NCBI GenBank assembly: GCA_900769875.1
Contig: CAAGII010000073.1
Span: 1-35,506, forward strand
Length of the DNA stretch: 35,506 nt
Origin: Clostridia bacterium
GTDB lineage: Bacteria; Bacillota; Clostridia; Christensenellales; Aristaeellaceae
Reading direction: 5' to 3'
Shown here: positions 7,961-16,910 of the stretch, piece by piece
How the letters are laid out: every line of letters starts with the position of its first letter
How positions within the stretch are numbered: the first letter of the stretch is position 1
Notes under the pieces: model-generated
What the model saw: the letters and a program-made list of their open reading frames with translations, nothing else
Databases searched by the model: none
What the model was told of the DNA's origin: nothing
Position numbers and translations under genes: made by a program

Positions 7961-9320
7961 ACAGACGGTACAGGCGCAACGGGAATGGTTCATGCAGGGG
8001 CACACCCTCCCGCTTGCGAAGCGGCGCGATGCGCTGATGAGGCTCAGGGACTGCATCCGCAGGCGCGAGGACGATATCCACAAGGCGCTGCGGCAGGACC
8101 TTGGCAAGTGCGAAACGGAGAGCTACATGTGCGAAACGGGCATGACGCTCGCGGAGCTTTCGTATATGGCGCGCCACATCGGTTTCTGGTGGCGCAAAAG
8201 GCGCGTGCTCACGCCGCTTTCGCAGTTCCACGCCAGCAGCTTCACGGTGCGCGAGCCCTACGGCGTGGTGCTCATCATGTCGCCGTGGAACTATCCCTTC
8301 ATGCTGACCATGGAGCCGCTCATCGGCGCGCTGGCCTGCGGCAACTGCTGTGTGGTGAAGCCCTCGGCGTACTCGCCGGCGACCTCGCGCATCATACGCG
8401 AAATCATCGCAGAATGCTTCCCGCCGGAGCATGTGGCGGTGGTGGAGGGCGGCCGGAATGAGAATCAGGCGCTGCTGGAGCAGCAATTCGATTCCATTTT
8501 CTTCACCGGCAGCGTGCAGGTCGGTCGCGAGGTGATGCGCCATGCCGCCGGGCACCTGACCCCCGTGACGCTGGAAATGGGCGGCAAAAGCCCCGTGGTG
8601 GTGGACAAAACCGCAAAGCTTGACCTGTGCGCGAAGCGGCTGGCGTTCGGCAAGCTGCTCAACTGCGGCCAGACCTGCGTCGCGCCCGACTATGTGCTGG
8701 TGCAGCGCGAGCGGCAGGACGAGCTGATTGATCGCCTCGCCTTCCACATGAAGCGCATGGCGGGCGAAAAGCCGCTGGAAAACGGCGAGTATGTGCACAT
8801 GATTAACCGCCGCCATTTCGACCGTGTGATGGGGCTGATCGACCCTGCGAAGGTCGCGCTGGGCGGGCATGGCGACGCGGACACGCTGCGCATTGAGCCG
8901 ACCATATTGCGCGACGTTACGCCGGACGATCCCGTGATGCAGGAGGAAATCTTCGGCCCCGTGCTGCCCATCCTTCCGGTGGACAGCGTGGAGGAGGCCA
9001 TGCGCTTTGTGGCAAGCCGCCCGCATCCGCTGGCGTGCTATCTCTTCTCGGAGGACGGGCAGGTGCAGCGGCGCTTCCTGCGCGAGGTGCCCTTCGGCGG
9101 CGGCTGCATCAACGATACCATCATCCACCTTGCCACCAGCCGCATGGGCTTTGGCGGCGTGGGCATGAGCGGCATGGGCAGCTACCACGGCAAAAAGAGC
9201 GTGGAGACCTTCAGCCACGAAAAGAGCATTGTCAAAAAGCACACCTGGATGGATTTGCCCGTGCGCTACGCGCCCTACAGCAGGGTGAAGGGCGCGCTGC
9301 TGCGCCTGTTTCTGCGTTGA
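7950..9320 (+). CDS. Aldehyde dehydrogenase, class 3-like
   Basis: A 456-residue NAD(P)-dependent aldehyde dehydrogenase oxidising an aldehyde to the acid. It has the oxyanion Asn114 (SPWNYP), the FTGS loop (185-188), general base Glu209 (LEMGGKSP), and nucleophile Cys243 (GQTCVAPD). The short length (about 450 instead of about 490) and the basic, hydrophobic C-terminus (RVKGALLRLFLR) resemble class 3 / coniferyl-aldehyde type enzymes, which can associate with membranes. Its ATG overlaps the end of the alcohol dehydrogenase, giving a two-step alcohol to acid module. It is not a CoA-acylating enzyme by these motifs. Confidence 0.94.
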   Translation: MTIEQTVQAQREWFMQGHTLPLAKRRDALMRLRDCIRRREDDIHKALRQDLGKCETESYMCETGMTLAELSYMARHIGFWWRKRRVLTPLSQFHASSFTVREPYGVVLIMSPWNYPFMLTMEPLIGALACGNCCVVKPSAYSPATSRIIREIIAECFPPEHVAVVEGGRNENQALLEQQFDSIFFTGSVQVGREVMRHAAGHLTPVTLEMGGKSPVVVDKTAKLDLCAKRLAFGKLLNCGQTCVAPDYVLVQRERQDELIDRLAFHMKRMAGEKPLENGEYVHMINRRHFDRVMGLIDPAKVALGGHGDADTLRIEPTILRDVTPDDPVMQEEIFGPVLPILPVDSVEEAMRFVASRPHPLACYLFSEDGQVQRRFLREVPFGGGCINDTIIHLATSRMGFGGVGMSGMGSYHGKKSVETFSHEKSIVKKHTWMDLPVRYAPYSRVKGALLRLFLR

Positions 9321-9330
9321 ACGACGGCTC

Positions 9331-9367
9331 GCCGCCGCTGCATGCTTTCGTGCGGCGGCGGCTTTTG
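9331..9367 (+). terminator. Terminator of the dehydrogenase operon
   Basis: An inverted repeat of GCC and GGC triplets (9331-9338 with 9352-9362, two possible registers) is followed by TTTT (9363-9366). Confidence 0.85.
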
Positions 9368-9383
9368 TGGTGCGCGGGCACAG

Positions 9384-9414
9384 CAAAAGGCCGCCACGGC
9401 AATCGTGGCGGCCT
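9384..9414 (-). terminator. Terminator of the pyrophosphorylase gene
   Basis: A perfect 11-bp stem (9388-9398 with 9404-9414) with a 5-nt loop; on the minus strand it is followed by TTTT (bases 9385-9388). Confidence 0.88.
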
Positions 9415-9433
9415 GAAAACGTGCGAGTGTGGA

Positions 9434-10630
9434 TTACAGCTTCACGCCGTTTTTCTGCAAAAGCTCGCGGGCGCTGTCCACGGAGTCCACACCGTGCAGG
9501 TTCTTGATGGGCGCGAACTCCTTCTCGCGCACCACCTCGTAGGCGAGGCACTTGTCCATCATATGCACCATGTCCAGCACCAGCGTCTCGAACTTGTAGC
9601 CGTTGGGCTCGGCGGGGGCGACGGCGTTGCCGCTTTCGTCCATGTAGGGGATCTTCTTCTCGACCACGTGGATGGGCATGCGGTTGCTCACGATCTCCTC
9701 CAGCTTGGACACGGAGAAGAGGTAGTTGAGAATCACGCCGAAGGCATAGGTCAGCTCGCCGTCCGCGTTGCGCTCATTGGCCAGCTCGTCGGTCATCTCA
9801 TAGTATTCGATGATGGAGGGCTTGCCGTCCTCCAGGCAGAGCAGACCCACCTTCTCATACGGATCGGCCTTGCGCACAACCTTCGCGCCGCTGTCGCCGC
9901 CGCTGAGCAGCGTCGCGCCCACAAAGCAGGGGTCGGCGATGCGCTGCAGCACGTTGTCCACCGCGAACACGTTCAGCCATTCCACGCCGCGGGCATGCAC
10001 ATCATCGAGCATGCCGGACTTTGCCATGGAGGAGAACCAGCCGCCGTTGCCGTTGGGGCTGAGCACAAGCTCGGTTTCGTTCTTGAGCAGGATGCGCCCC
10101 TGATAGTCCACCGCGGGCACCATTTCCTGCACGAAGAACTTCACGTCCTTCTCGGGATAGCCGAAGAACGCGTGCTCCTTGAAGAAGGCCACGGTGTCCT
10201 CATGGTTGACGGTGCTGGTCATCACATACAGCGGCACGGTCACACCGGCCTGGCGTGTCACGTCCATCAGGTTATTGATGAGGCACTGGAAGATGTACAC
10301 CTCGTGCGTCAGGCCGATATCCACCGTGCCCTTGGGGCGCGCGGAGCCAAGGCGCGTGCCCTGACCGCCGGCCAGCAGCACGGCGCCGATTTTGCCCGCA
10401 CGGATCGCGTCCAGACCCGCGGCGCGGAATTCGCCCTCCCGCGCGGCGATCTCCTTCACATCCACCGCGCCGATGGGGCTGATTTCACCCTTGCTGGCGG
10501 CGACCGGCGGCTCGTCCAGCGCTTTGAAGAGCTGCTCGTCGATCGCGTCGGCCTGCGCCTGAAGAATCGCCCGCTTTTCCGGGGGCAGCTTGCCCAGCTG
10601 CAAATCAATAAAGTATCTGCGATCACTCAT
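9434..10630 (-). CDS. UDPGP-family uridylyltransferase (UDP-N-acetylhexosamine pyrophosphorylase-like)
   Basis: A 398-residue nucleotidyltransferase of the UDPGP family, which transfers UMP from UTP to a sugar 1-phosphate. It has the family loop LAGGQGTRLG (86-95) with Lys100 downstream, SPNGNGG (191-197) for the base and sugar, VDNVL (224-228) around the metal Asp, and PIKN near the C-terminus, which is a hallmark of the eukaryote-like UAP1 group rather than of bacterial GlmU or GalU. The product is therefore probably UDP-GlcNAc or UDP-GalNAc; UDP-glucose is possible. Of two in-frame ATGs, the one at 10628-10630 was chosen because GGGGAGG abuts the other and lies 9 nt from this one. Monocistronic with its own promoter and terminator. 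Confidence 0.88.
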   Translation of the reverse strand: MSDRRYFIDLQLGKLPPEKRAILQAQADAIDEQLFKALDEPPVAASKGEISPIGAVDVKEIAAREGEFRAAGLDAIRAGKIGAVLLAGGQGTRLGSARPKGTVDIGLTHEVYIFQCLINNLMDVTRQAGVTVPLYVMTSTVNHEDTVAFFKEHAFFGYPEKDVKFFVQEMVPAVDYQGRILLKNETELVLSPNGNGGWFSSMAKSGMLDDVHARGVEWLNVFAVDNVLQRIADPCFVGATLLSGGDSGAKVVRKADPYEKVGLLCLEDGKPSIIEYYEMTDELANERNADGELTYAFGVILNYLFSVSKLEEIVSNRMPIHVVEKKIPYMDESGNAVAPAEPNGYKFETLVLDMVHMMDKCLAYEVVREKEFAPIKNLHGVDSVDSARELLQKNGVKL

Positions 10631-10709
10631 GGTGGTCATCCTCCCCTTGATGCTGTTTGCGTCGATGGGCGGCGCGCATGCTGCGTATCATGCGTCCGTC
10701 GGCATCATA

Positions 10710-10738
10710 AATGTAGCAGAGGTGATGCCGAATGTCAA
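10710..10738 (-). promoter_or_regulatory. Promoter of the pyrophosphorylase gene
   Basis: Minus strand: TTGACA (10733-10738), 17 bp, TACATT (10710-10715) preceded by TGC (extended -10). Confidence 0.8.
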
Positions 10739-10760
10739 TACAATGTTGGGCAAAACCGCC

Positions 10761-10791
10761 AAAGCAAAGACCGGCAGATTGTCTGCCGGTC
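10761..10791 (-). terminator. Terminator of the DRE-TIM synthase gene
   Basis: A perfect 10-bp stem (10769-10778 with 10782-10791) with a 3-nt loop, ten bases past the stop; the minus strand continues with an interrupted T tract. Confidence 0.85.
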
Positions 10792-10800
10792 GGGGGGGAT

Positions 10801-12195
10801 TCAGTGGCTCTTGTGGAAGAGCAGATGCTCGTAACGATCCCAGTCCGCGTCGCGCACCATGATTTCCAGCTCCTCGTCGCCCATCACGGTGTTGCGGCCC
10901 TCGGCGTAGAGCCGGTCGATCTTCGCGCGCAGCGCCGCGACCAGCGGATCGGTCTTGTCCACCTGCTGGTCGCCCTTGAGGCGGAAGTAGCTGTTGATCC
11001 AGATGGCGACGGCGGCCAGGCCGCTGTGCGCGTCCACCGCGACCATGGCGGGGCGGTTAAGGATGGCGGCGGTGTCGAAGATGTTGTAGATTTCCTCGTC
11101 CTTGAGCATGCCGTCGGCGTGTACGCCTGCGCGGGTCACGTTGAAGTGGCGGCCGACGAACGGCTGGCGGGGGCTGATTTCCAGGCCGATTTCGCGCTCC
11201 ATGTAATCGGCGATTTCGGTGATGGCGCTCAGGTCCATCTCGCCGGTTTCGCCGCGCAGCGCCTGATACTCGATGGCCATGGCCTCCAGCGGGCAGTTGC
11301 CTGTGCGCTCGCCGATGCCCAGCAGCGAGCAGTTGATGCTCGAGCAGCCGTACATCCACGCCGCGCCCGCGTTGCTGACCACCTTGTAGAAGTCGTTGTG
11401 GCCGTGCCATTCCAGCTGGGCGGAGGGCACGTCGGCGTAGTGGCGCAGGCCGTAGATGATGCCCGGCACGCTGCGGGGCAGCGCGGCGCCGTAGTAGGTC
11501 ACGCCGTAGCCCATGGTGTCGCACGCGCGGATTTTGATGGGGATGCCGCTCTCGCGGCTCAGCTCCATCAGCTCGTTGGCGAAGGGCACCACAAAGCCGT
11601 AGAAATCGGCGCGGGTGATATCCTCAAAGTGGCAGCGGGGCTTGATGCCCATGCTCAGCGCGTCCTTGACGATGCCCAGATACTTGTCCATCGCCTGCGC
11701 GCGGGTGAGGTGCATTTTGTTGAAGATGTGGTAGTCCGAGCAGCTGACGAGGATGCCCGTCTCCTGCACGCCTGCCTGCTTGACCAGCTCAAAATCCTTC
11801 TTGTTGGCGCGGATCCACGTGGTGATCTCGGGGAAGCGCAGCCCCAGCTCCTGGCACATGCGCAGCGCGCGCTTGTCCTGCTCGGTGTAGAGGAAGAACT
11901 CCGACTGGCGCACCAGTCCCTTCGGGCCGCCAAGGCGCGCCATCAGCTTGAACAGATGCACGATCTGCTCGGGGGTGAAGGGGCTGACGCTCTGCTGACC
12001 GTCGCGGAAGGTGGTGTCGGTCATCCAGATGTCGGCGGGCATATCCTCGGGCACATGGCGCATGTTGAAGGTGATCTTCGGGATGTGCTTGTAGTCGTAG
12101 ATTTCGCGGTAGAGGTTGGGCTCGGCCACGTCCTGCAGGTCGTATTTGTACTTGCTCTGCATGAGCAGGTTGGTTTTTTTGCCGTATTCGAGCAT
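10801..12195 (-). CDS. DRE-TIM acyltransferase, 2-isopropylmalate / Re-citrate synthase-like
   Basis: A 464-residue enzyme of the DRE-TIM metallolyase family, which condenses an acyl-CoA with a 2-oxo acid. The metal and catalytic residues are present: Asp60 and Arg64 in TDTTFRDG, Glu191 (HFEDITR), the ACDTMGYG strand, and the HxH metal pair His264 and His266 (EWHGHND). The C-terminal part (about 330-464) does not look like the leucine-binding regulatory domain of LeuA, and the length differs from short homocitrate synthases (about 380). This combination resembles the clostridial group that includes Re-citrate synthase, usually auto-annotated as isopropylmalate synthase. The start at 12195 follows AAGGAGG. 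The gene lies 124 nt downstream of an aspartate-type aminotransferase in the same direction, consistent with oxaloacetate or 2-oxo acid chemistry. The exact substrate is uncertain. Confidence 0.82.
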   Translation of the reverse strand: MLEYGKKTNLLMQSKYKYDLQDVAEPNLYREIYDYKHIPKITFNMRHVPEDMPADIWMTDTTFRDGQQSVSPFTPEQIVHLFKLMARLGGPKGLVRQSEFFLYTEQDKRALRMCQELGLRFPEITTWIRANKKDFELVKQAGVQETGILVSCSDYHIFNKMHLTRAQAMDKYLGIVKDALSMGIKPRCHFEDITRADFYGFVVPFANELMELSRESGIPIKIRACDTMGYGVTYYGAALPRSVPGIIYGLRHYADVPSAQLEWHGHNDFYKVVSNAGAAWMYGCSSINCSLLGIGERTGNCPLEAMAIEYQALRGETGEMDLSAITEIADYMEREIGLEISPRQPFVGRHFNVTRAGVHADGMLKDEEIYNIFDTAAILNRPAMVAVDAHSGLAAVAIWINSYFRLKGDQQVDKTDPLVAALRAKIDRLYAEGRNTVMGDEELEIMVRDADWDRYEHLLFHKSH

Positions 12196-12230
12196 GGGGT
12201 GATTCCTCCTTTTCTGCGTCAGGGTAGACA

Positions 12231-12266
12231 ATACCCACGCTGCGGGAAAGGTGACGCAGCATGGGC
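12231..12266 (-). terminator. Possible intergenic hairpin between aminotransferase and synthase genes
   Basis: On the minus strand an 11-bp stem containing one G-U pair (12255-12265 with 12234-12244) is followed by a weak T-containing stretch. It may terminate or attenuate transcription from the aminotransferase gene before the synthase gene, for which I saw no convincing separate promoter. Confidence 0.5.
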
Positions 12267-12319
12267 AATGGAAGCGCCGTTGCTCCCGTTTGATCGTGCG
12301 TATGAGGCTGTGCGTCCCG

Positions 12320-13519
12320 TCAGCTCAGCTCGCTGACGAACTCCGCGATGCGGTCCAGACCCTTGGTGATCTGCTCCTCGTTGGTGGCGTAGCTCAGGCG
12401 GCAGTAGCCCTCGGCCTCGAAGGCGATGCCGGGCACGAGCGCGACCTGCTTTTCCGCCAGCAGCAGCTCCGCAAAGTCCATGCTGCCCTCGATGGTGCGC
12501 CCGCCGAAGCTGCGCCCCAGCAGCTTCTTGATGTTGAGCATGATGTAGAACGCGCCCTGCGGCTTGAGGCAGCTCACGCCGTCGATGGCGTTGATGCGCT
12601 CCACCATCAGGTTGCGGCGCTTCTCAAACTGCTGCACCATGGCCGTCACGCAGCTCTGGTCGCCCTCGAGCGCCTTGAGCGCGGCGTACTGGGCGATGGA
12701 GTTGGGGTTGCTCGTCGCGTGGGACTGGAAGGAGGCCATCGCTGCGATCGCGTCCTGCGGGCCGGCGACGTAGCCGATGCGCCAGCCGGTCATCGCGTAC
12801 GCCTTGCTCAGGCCGTTGACGATGAAGGTGCGGCTCTTGATATCCTCGCCCAGCTGCGCGATGGAGAAATGCGTCTGCCCGTCGTAGAGGAGCTTTTCGT
12901 AGATCTCGTCGCTCACCACATAGAAGGGGTGGCTCACCGCCAGATCGGCCACGAAGCGGAGCTGGTCGCGGCTCCACACGCTGCCGTTGGGGTTGGACGG
13001 GCTGGTGATGATGATCGCCTTGGTACGGCGGGTCACGCGGCTGGCGATGTCACGCGAGGTGGGGATGAAGTTGTTCGCCTCATCGGAGGGGATGAACACC
13101 GGGATACCGCCCGCCATGCGCACCATCTCGGGATAGCTGACCCAGCAGGGCGTGGGGATGAGCACCTCGTCGCCGGGATCAATGATGGTCTGGAACACGT
13201 TGAACAGGCTGTGCTTCGCGCCGTTGGACACGATGATGTTGGAATAATTGTAGGTCATGTCGTTGTCGCGGCGGAGCTTTTCCACAATGGCCTTGCGCAG
13301 CTCCTTGGTGCCGGAGGCGGGGGTATAGCGGGTCAGCCCCTTATCCAGCGCCTCGCGGGCTGCGTCACAGATATGCTGGGGAGTGGGAAAATCGGGTTCG
13401 CCCGCGCCGAAGCCGACCACGTCCATACCGCCGGCCTTCATTTCCTTGGCACGGGCGTCGATGGACAGGGTGAGGGAGGGCGCAATATTCTGCGCGCGGC
13501 GGGAGATGGCAAGTGACAT
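12320..13519 (-). CDS. PLP-dependent aminotransferase, class I (aspartate aminotransferase-like)
   Basis: A 399-residue fold-type I aminotransferase of the 1-gamma (AspB/thermophilic) subgroup. Key residues: the N-terminal GAGEPDFPTP segment (38-47), Asn176 (SNPNG), Asp204 and Tyr207 (VSDEIYEKL) contacting PLP, and the Schiff-base Lys239 in NGLSKAYAMTGWRIGY. Likely reaction: aspartate plus 2-oxoglutarate to oxaloacetate plus glutamate, although aromatic or other amino acids are possible in this subgroup. The ATG at 13517-13519 has GAGGAGG upstream, and a promoter lies about 120 bp further up, giving a leader of about 110 nt. It is the first gene of a probable pair with the DRE-TIM synthase. 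Confidence 0.92.
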   Translation of the reverse strand: MSLAISRRAQNIAPSLTLSIDARAKEMKAGGMDVVGFGAGEPDFPTPQHICDAAREALDKGLTRYTPASGTKELRKAIVEKLRRDNDMTYNYSNIIVSNGAKHSLFNVFQTIIDPGDEVLIPTPCWVSYPEMVRMAGGIPVFIPSDEANNFIPTSRDIASRVTRRTKAIIITSPSNPNGSVWSRDQLRFVADLAVSHPFYVVSDEIYEKLLYDGQTHFSIAQLGEDIKSRTFIVNGLSKAYAMTGWRIGYVAGPQDAIAAMASFQSHATSNPNSIAQYAALKALEGDQSCVTAMVQQFEKRRNLMVERINAIDGVSCLKPQGAFYIMLNIKKLLGRSFGGRTIEGSMDFAELLLAEKQVALVPGIAFEAEGYCRLSYATNEEQITKGLDRIAEFVSELS

Positions 13520-13638
13520 GGGGGTTTCCTCCTCTTGATCGGCTTTCGCAGCCCGCGCCAGTGCGAGCTGCAAAAACCGGATGCGTTTGCAATGCGTCCC
13601 GCGCCGTCTCCGATGCAGGACGAATGGTGACGTGTTCC

Positions 13639-13667
13639 ATTATAGCGTGAATCAGCCCCGAAATCAA
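13639..13667 (-). promoter_or_regulatory. Promoter of the aminotransferase gene
   Basis: Minus strand: TTGATT (13662-13667), 17 bp, TATAAT (13639-13644), with AT-rich DNA just upstream of the -35. Confidence 0.8.
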
Positions 13668-13834
13668 TACCAAATCCGAAGAAAATGCAATTTATTTTCG
13701 CGAATCCTGCAAGCGCGCGCCCGCTGCGCGCGGTGTTGCAGCGCGATTGATCCGGAAATATGCATGATGCGGCAATGAAAGGTTCATTTACCATCCGCTC
13801 GCGAGCCGGTACAGGAGGAATACAGAATTTCCGC

Positions 13835-13863
13835 TTTGCTTTTTCGCCGCTTCGTGCTATCAT
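13835..13863 (+). promoter_or_regulatory. Promoter of the CHAP-like protein gene
   Basis: TATCAT (13858-13863) is preceded by TGC (extended -10); a poor -35 (TTTGCT, 13835-13840) is 17 bp upstream. It lies 27 bp before the start codon. Confidence 0.6.
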
Positions 13864-13889
13864 GTATGTGTTTTGGAAAGGAGCAGCCC

Positions 13890-14696
13890 ATGAAACACAT
13901 GACGCAAATCCTTCTTCTCACGGCGCTTGTGTGCCTTGTGTGCCATGGCGCCATGGCGGCGGCGCCCGCAACGCCCACGCCCGCGCCCGTGCCCATCGCG
14001 CAGCGCGTGTCCGAGCCGCCCGAGCAGATCCGGCAGGTGCTGGAGCTGGCCTATCACGAGTGGTCGACCCTCGCGGGCAAAACGCTGCCCAAGGTCAACA
14101 AGTATACCGAGTGGCGCGGCAAGGGCATCGGCTTTGGCTGGTGCGGCGGCTTCATCACATGGGTGATGATGCAGCAGGACGTGCCCATGCAGGAGCTGGA
14201 GCAGATTCCCGAGGCCGAGGTGGACGGCGTGGTGCACGTCAAGGAGGCCAGCGTCGGCAAGCTGATGCGCGGCTACATGAAGATGAACCGCACCACCCGC
14301 GTGCCCCAGCCCGGCTATCTGCTGGTGTACGCCGCCGAGGACTATCAGACCACGCTGCATGTGGGCCTTGTGTACGAGGTGGAGGAGCTGGGCGGCGGCC
14401 GCTACCGCCTCACCACCATCGAGGGCAACATGAGCAACCGCGTGAAGATGTATGTGCATGATTACGACATGTACGCCGAGCCCTGGTACCAAAACCTCTC
14501 CCTCGTGCCGGAGGAGGAGCGCACGCAGAAGGAAACCACCTACTTCAACTACAAGCTGCAGGGCAAGCGGTGGCATGTCAACTGCTTTCTGATGCCGTGG
14601 ATTCCCGAGCAGCCCGAGCCTACCCCCACGCCCGTGCCGTCCCCGACGCCCGAGCCGGAGGAGGATCTGTCCATCTTCGACCTGATTCCCAACTGA
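13890..14696 (+). CDS. Secreted CHAP-like cysteine hydrolase
   Basis: A 268-residue exported protein. The signal peptide covers residues 1-23 (cut near GAMA-AAP), followed by a short Pro/Ala/Thr linker. The core contains GFGWCGGFITWV with Cys85 at the start of a helix, LHVGLVYEV with His157 at the start of a strand, and TIEGNMS with a polar residue (Glu178 or Asn180) completing a papain-like Cys-His-Asn/Glu arrangement. This is the CHAP/NlpC-like order, so cleavage of peptidoglycan peptides is likely but unproven. A Pro/Thr/Glu-rich tail follows (about 234-258). ATG 13890 was chosen because GGAAAGGAG lies 6 nt upstream. It is followed 26 nt later by asnA without a terminator, so the two are probably co-transcribed. 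Confidence 0.78.
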   Translation: MKHMTQILLLTALVCLVCHGAMAAAPATPTPAPVPIAQRVSEPPEQIRQVLELAYHEWSTLAGKTLPKVNKYTEWRGKGIGFGWCGGFITWVMMQQDVPMQELEQIPEAEVDGVVHVKEASVGKLMRGYMKMNRTTRVPQPGYLLVYAAEDYQTTLHVGLVYEVEELGGGRYRLTTIEGNMSNRVKMYVHDYDMYAEPWYQNLSLVPEEERTQKETTYFNYKLQGKRWHVNCFLMPWIPEQPEPTPTPVPSPTPEPEEDLSIFDLIPN

Positions 14697-14722
14697 TCCG
14701 GAGCTAAGGAGGCGCATTCCCC

Positions 14723-15727
14723 ATGAACCTGATTGTCCCCAGGCATTACAACCCCGTACTCAATCTGCGCGATACGGAGATTGCCATCAAGCTGGTGAAG
14801 GACTTCTTTGAGGAGGAGCTGAGCCGCGCGCTCAACCTCACGCGCGTGTCCGCGCCCATCATGGTCGCGCCCGAAAGCGGCCTGAACGACAACCTCAACG
14901 GCGTGGAGCGCCCCGTCGCGTTCGACGTGCTGGAAACCGGCGCGAAGCTGGAAATCGTCCACAGCCTCGCCAAGTGGAAGCGCATGGCGCTCAAGACCTA
15001 CGGCTTCCGCCCCGGCGAGGGTCTGTATACCGATATGAACGCCATCCGCCGCGACGAGGTGACGGACAACATTCACTCCATCTTCGTCGACCAGTGGGAC
15101 TGGGAGCGCATCATCACCCGCGAGGAGCGCAATGTGGACACGCTCAAGGACATCGTGCGCAAAATCTACCTGACCCTGCGCAAGACCGAGGGCTATGTCT
15201 GCGCGCATTATCCGCACATCCGCCCCGAGCTGCCCGAGGAAATCGCCTTCGTCACCACGCAGGAGATGGAGGACCGCTACCCCGACAAAACGCCCAAGGA
15301 GCGCGAGTACCTCGCCGCGAAGGAATACGGCGCGGTGTTCCTGATGGGCATCGGCGGCGCGCTCCGCAGCGGCAAGATCCACGACGGGCGCGCGCCCGAC
15401 TATGACGACTGGGCGCTCAACGGCGATATCCTGCTCTACGACCCGCTGCTGGACATCAGCCTGGAGGTGAGCAGCATGGGCATCCGCGTGGATGAGGAGA
15501 GCCTCGCGCGCCAGCTGAAAATCCGCGGCTGCGAGGAGCGCGCCGGGCTGCCCTTCCAGCAGGCGCTGCTGCGCGGCGAGCTGCCGCTGACCATCGGCGG
15601 CGGCATCGGCCAGAGCCGTATGTGCGTGTACCTGCTGCGCAAGGCGCATGTGGGCGAGGTGCAGGCCAGCATCTGGCCGGACGACGTGGTGGAGGCTTGC
15701 CGCGAGGCGAACATTCTGCTGCTGTGA
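14723..15727 (+). CDS. asnA: Aspartate-ammonia ligase (asparagine synthetase A)
   Basis: A 334-residue AsnA, which makes asparagine from aspartate, ammonia and ATP in the cytoplasm. It is related to class II aminoacyl-tRNA synthetases. Recognisable segments include the SAPIMVAPESGLNDNLNGVE stretch, DQWDWE, the long central helix region, GIGGALRSGKIHDGRAPDYD, and the class II motif 3-like GGGIGQSRMCVYLL ending in HVGEVQASIWP. Length matches the family (about 330). AAGGAGG precedes the ATG. Downstream is a strong bidirectional terminator. The upstream secreted protein has no evident metabolic link. Confidence 0.96.
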   Translation: MNLIVPRHYNPVLNLRDTEIAIKLVKDFFEEELSRALNLTRVSAPIMVAPESGLNDNLNGVERPVAFDVLETGAKLEIVHSLAKWKRMALKTYGFRPGEGLYTDMNAIRRDEVTDNIHSIFVDQWDWERIITREERNVDTLKDIVRKIYLTLRKTEGYVCAHYPHIRPELPEEIAFVTTQEMEDRYPDKTPKEREYLAAKEYGAVFLMGIGGALRSGKIHDGRAPDYDDWALNGDILLYDPLLDISLEVSSMGIRVDEESLARQLKIRGCEERAGLPFQQALLRGELPLTIGGGIGQSRMCVYLLRKAHVGEVQASIWPDDVVEACREANILLL

Positions 15728-15736
15728 CGGCCACGC

Positions 15737-15780
15737 AAAAAAACCGGAGCGAACGGCGAAAGGCGCGCTCCGGTTTTTTA
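15737..15780. terminator. Bidirectional terminator between asnA and the ABC importer
   Basis: An A-run and CCGGAGCG (to 15751) pair with CGCTCCGG and a T-run (15766-15779). Convergent genes on both sides share this hairpin. Confidence 0.95.
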
Positions 15781-15797
15781 TATGGGCAGCGTGAAGC

Positions 15798-16883
<1,086 letters not shown>

Positions 16884-16910
16884 ATGCTATCCTCCTGCAA
16901 ATCAATCGGT

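Larger units (their letters stand above)
13520..13889. other. 370-bp divergent intergenic region
   Basis: This non-coding stretch holds the minus-strand aminotransferase promoter (13639-13667) with an AT-rich, UP-element-like tract above it (about 13668-13702), and the plus-strand promoter of the secreted CHAP-like gene (13835-13863). Between them are a GC hairpin near 13710-13735 and a small palindrome AATGAA-AGG-TTCATT (13774-13788). The aminotransferase leader (13520-13632) shows no riboswitch or T-box that I can recognise. I see no gene here. Confidence 0.6.

Noticed and set aside
13520..13632. Riboswitch or T-box in the aminotransferase leader
   Set aside because: The leader is about 110 nt and lacks a recognisable T-box sequence, specifier stem or terminator-antiterminator pair.
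13774..13788. AATGAA-AGG-TTCATT palindrome as an operator
   Set aside because: It lies about 47 bp upstream of the nearest -35, is only 6 bp per arm, and matches no known site; it may be chance.
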